This document shows positions 63,004-64,000 of a stretch of DNA of 64,000 nucleotides, in pieces. The DNA is from Jacaranda mimosifolia (lineage: Eukaryota; Streptophyta; Magnoliopsida; Lamiales; Bignoniaceae): positions 3,271,501-3,335,500 of the forward strand of contig CM032124.1 of the NCBI GenBank assembly GCA_018894105.1, read 5' to 3'. Position numbers and translations under genes: made by a program. The notes under the pieces are model-generated. The model searched no databases and had not been told where the DNA came from. It worked only from the letters and a program-made list of their open reading frames with translations. The first letter of the stretch is position 1. Every line of letters starts with the position of its first letter.

Positions 63004-63992
63004 GCAATCCTGCAGGCTATCGTGCCACAGAAACAAAGGAAAAGGACAAACAGACTATTGATATGCAGCCGATTGCTGTCCCTGCGATTACAATCACTGA
63101 ATTAAAAGACATTACCGGTAATTTTAGTTCTAATTGTCTTATTAGTGAAGATTCCGATGGGCATGTATACCGTGGAGTCCTGAAAAGTGGAAAGGCCGTA
63201 GCAATTAAAAAGCTAAACTCTAAAGAGGCACCAGATGAAGAATTTCTAGCAAAGGTTTGGCCATAACATTGTATGCAGTTTTTAATGGTATCCAGCCTAA
63301 AGCACGAAAACATGGTTGAGCTACTTGGTTATTGTGTGGGTGGTTATGGTCTGCGGGTCTTGGTTTATGAGTATGCTTCAAATGGATCCCTATATGACAT
63401 TCTGCATGGTGAGATTGCCTCAATTTTCTTGTAGTAAATATAGTCTTTGTGATATTGTGGATTTTTCCATATGTATTGGTACAAATGCAGTAGCATTGAC
63501 CTTTCATTGGCATATCCCAAGATTTCTTGTTGCTGTAGTGTTTTAGAAATCAATTTTTGATTGCTGAAACGGAATCCTATATTGCTTGGCGTCTTAGTTT
63601 ATGACAAGTGCTTTCTAATACAATCGTCATTATATTTTCTCGCTGTAGCTTTCTGTCACTTATCTGATTCCAGGTATTATTAATAAATATTCTTTTGTAT
63701 GCAACTAATTATTTTCATTGTTAGCAGGCAGCAAAGGCGTCAAGCCGAGTCTGGTTCTGTCATGGACCCAAAGAGTTAAAATTGCTGTTGGGGCTGCAAA
63801 AGGATTACAATACATTCATGACAAGGGACGGATTCATCAGAACACCGAGTCCAGCAATGTTTTAATTTTTGATGATTATGATGTTGCTAAGATCAAAATG
63901 ACTGATTCTGATCCATCAAGTCCAGACCCTCCTAACCCAGATCCTGTTTTTTCTTACTGTCTTCCGCCTTTAACTTGTCATTATGCCCCTGA
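63004..63992 (+). pseudogene. unit H: PTI1-like pseudokinase module, cut by the window end
   Basis: Exons: 63,004-63,254 ([19 protein letters not shown], then [13 protein letters not shown] and AIKK), about 63,279-63,408, and 63,728-63,992 (IHQN for [13 protein letters not shown], a Pro/Tyr-rich segment, HYAPE). The first intron is only about 24 nt because about 50 bp are lost, and the acceptor is followed by TTTTTAATGG instead of GTTTTAATGG; this intron is probably too short to splice. The remaining exons lie beyond the window. Confidence 0.78.
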
Positions 63993-64000
63993 GTAAGCTC

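Overview
This is plant nuclear DNA: AT-rich, with short GT-AG introns, LTR retrotransposons, hAT/CACTA/Mutator-type elements and a small plastid (ycf2-like) insertion. The gene families point to a eudicot. The R1A-like coiled-coil fragments hint at an asterid, possibly Lamiales, but the species cannot be named from the sequence alone.

The window is a decayed tandem cluster of one composite receptor locus. I label the copies A (5.9-7.0 kb), B (9.8-12.5), C (16.7-22.4), D (25.2-30.7), E (32.1-36.8), F (41.3-44.0) and H (58.4 kb to the window end). A complete unit repeats every 7-8 kb and has three parts in order: (1) a fragment coding for an Rx-type N-terminal coiled coil, as found in NLR immune receptors; (2) a large exon for a CrRLK1L-like receptor kinase (signal peptide, malectin-like ectodomain, one transmembrane helix, Ser/Thr kinase, Trp-rich tail); (3) six small exons for a PTI1-like kinase domain. 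The receptor exon ends in a phase-1 donor that matches the phase-1 acceptor of the first PTI1-like exon, so the two appear to form one protein of about 1,260 residues. The PTI1-like domain has lost the catalytic Asp of its HRD motif, its DFG-type motif and its normal activation loop. All copies carry the same Pro/Tyr-rich replacement, so it was already a pseudokinase before the cluster expanded. This receptor kinase-pseudokinase fusion is the most interesting content of the window.

C is the best preserved copy: one single-base frameshift in a T run, otherwise open, with good splice sites. E has a long receptor frame with one frameshift, but its receptor kinase reads HCD and NFG. A, B, D, F and H carry stops, frameshifts or internal deletions, several flanked by short direct repeats.

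Between and around the units: an LTR end (1-859); a rearranged non-coding repeat (about 880-5,920) holding a ycf2-like insert, with an inverted partner at about 44,570-47,990; a Mutator-like element in an intron of B; a mini-CACTA at 15.2 kb; two hAT-like elements in opposite orientation (23.7 and 37.9 kb); a partial LTR beginning TGTAACACCC (48,253); a degenerate minus-strand Ty3/gypsy Tat-type element (49,757-56,542); a solo LTR inside an inverted repeat (56.5-57.9 kb); and a 900-bp TRIM-like element in the 5' flank of H. Everything else is AT-rich intergenic DNA in which I see no gene.
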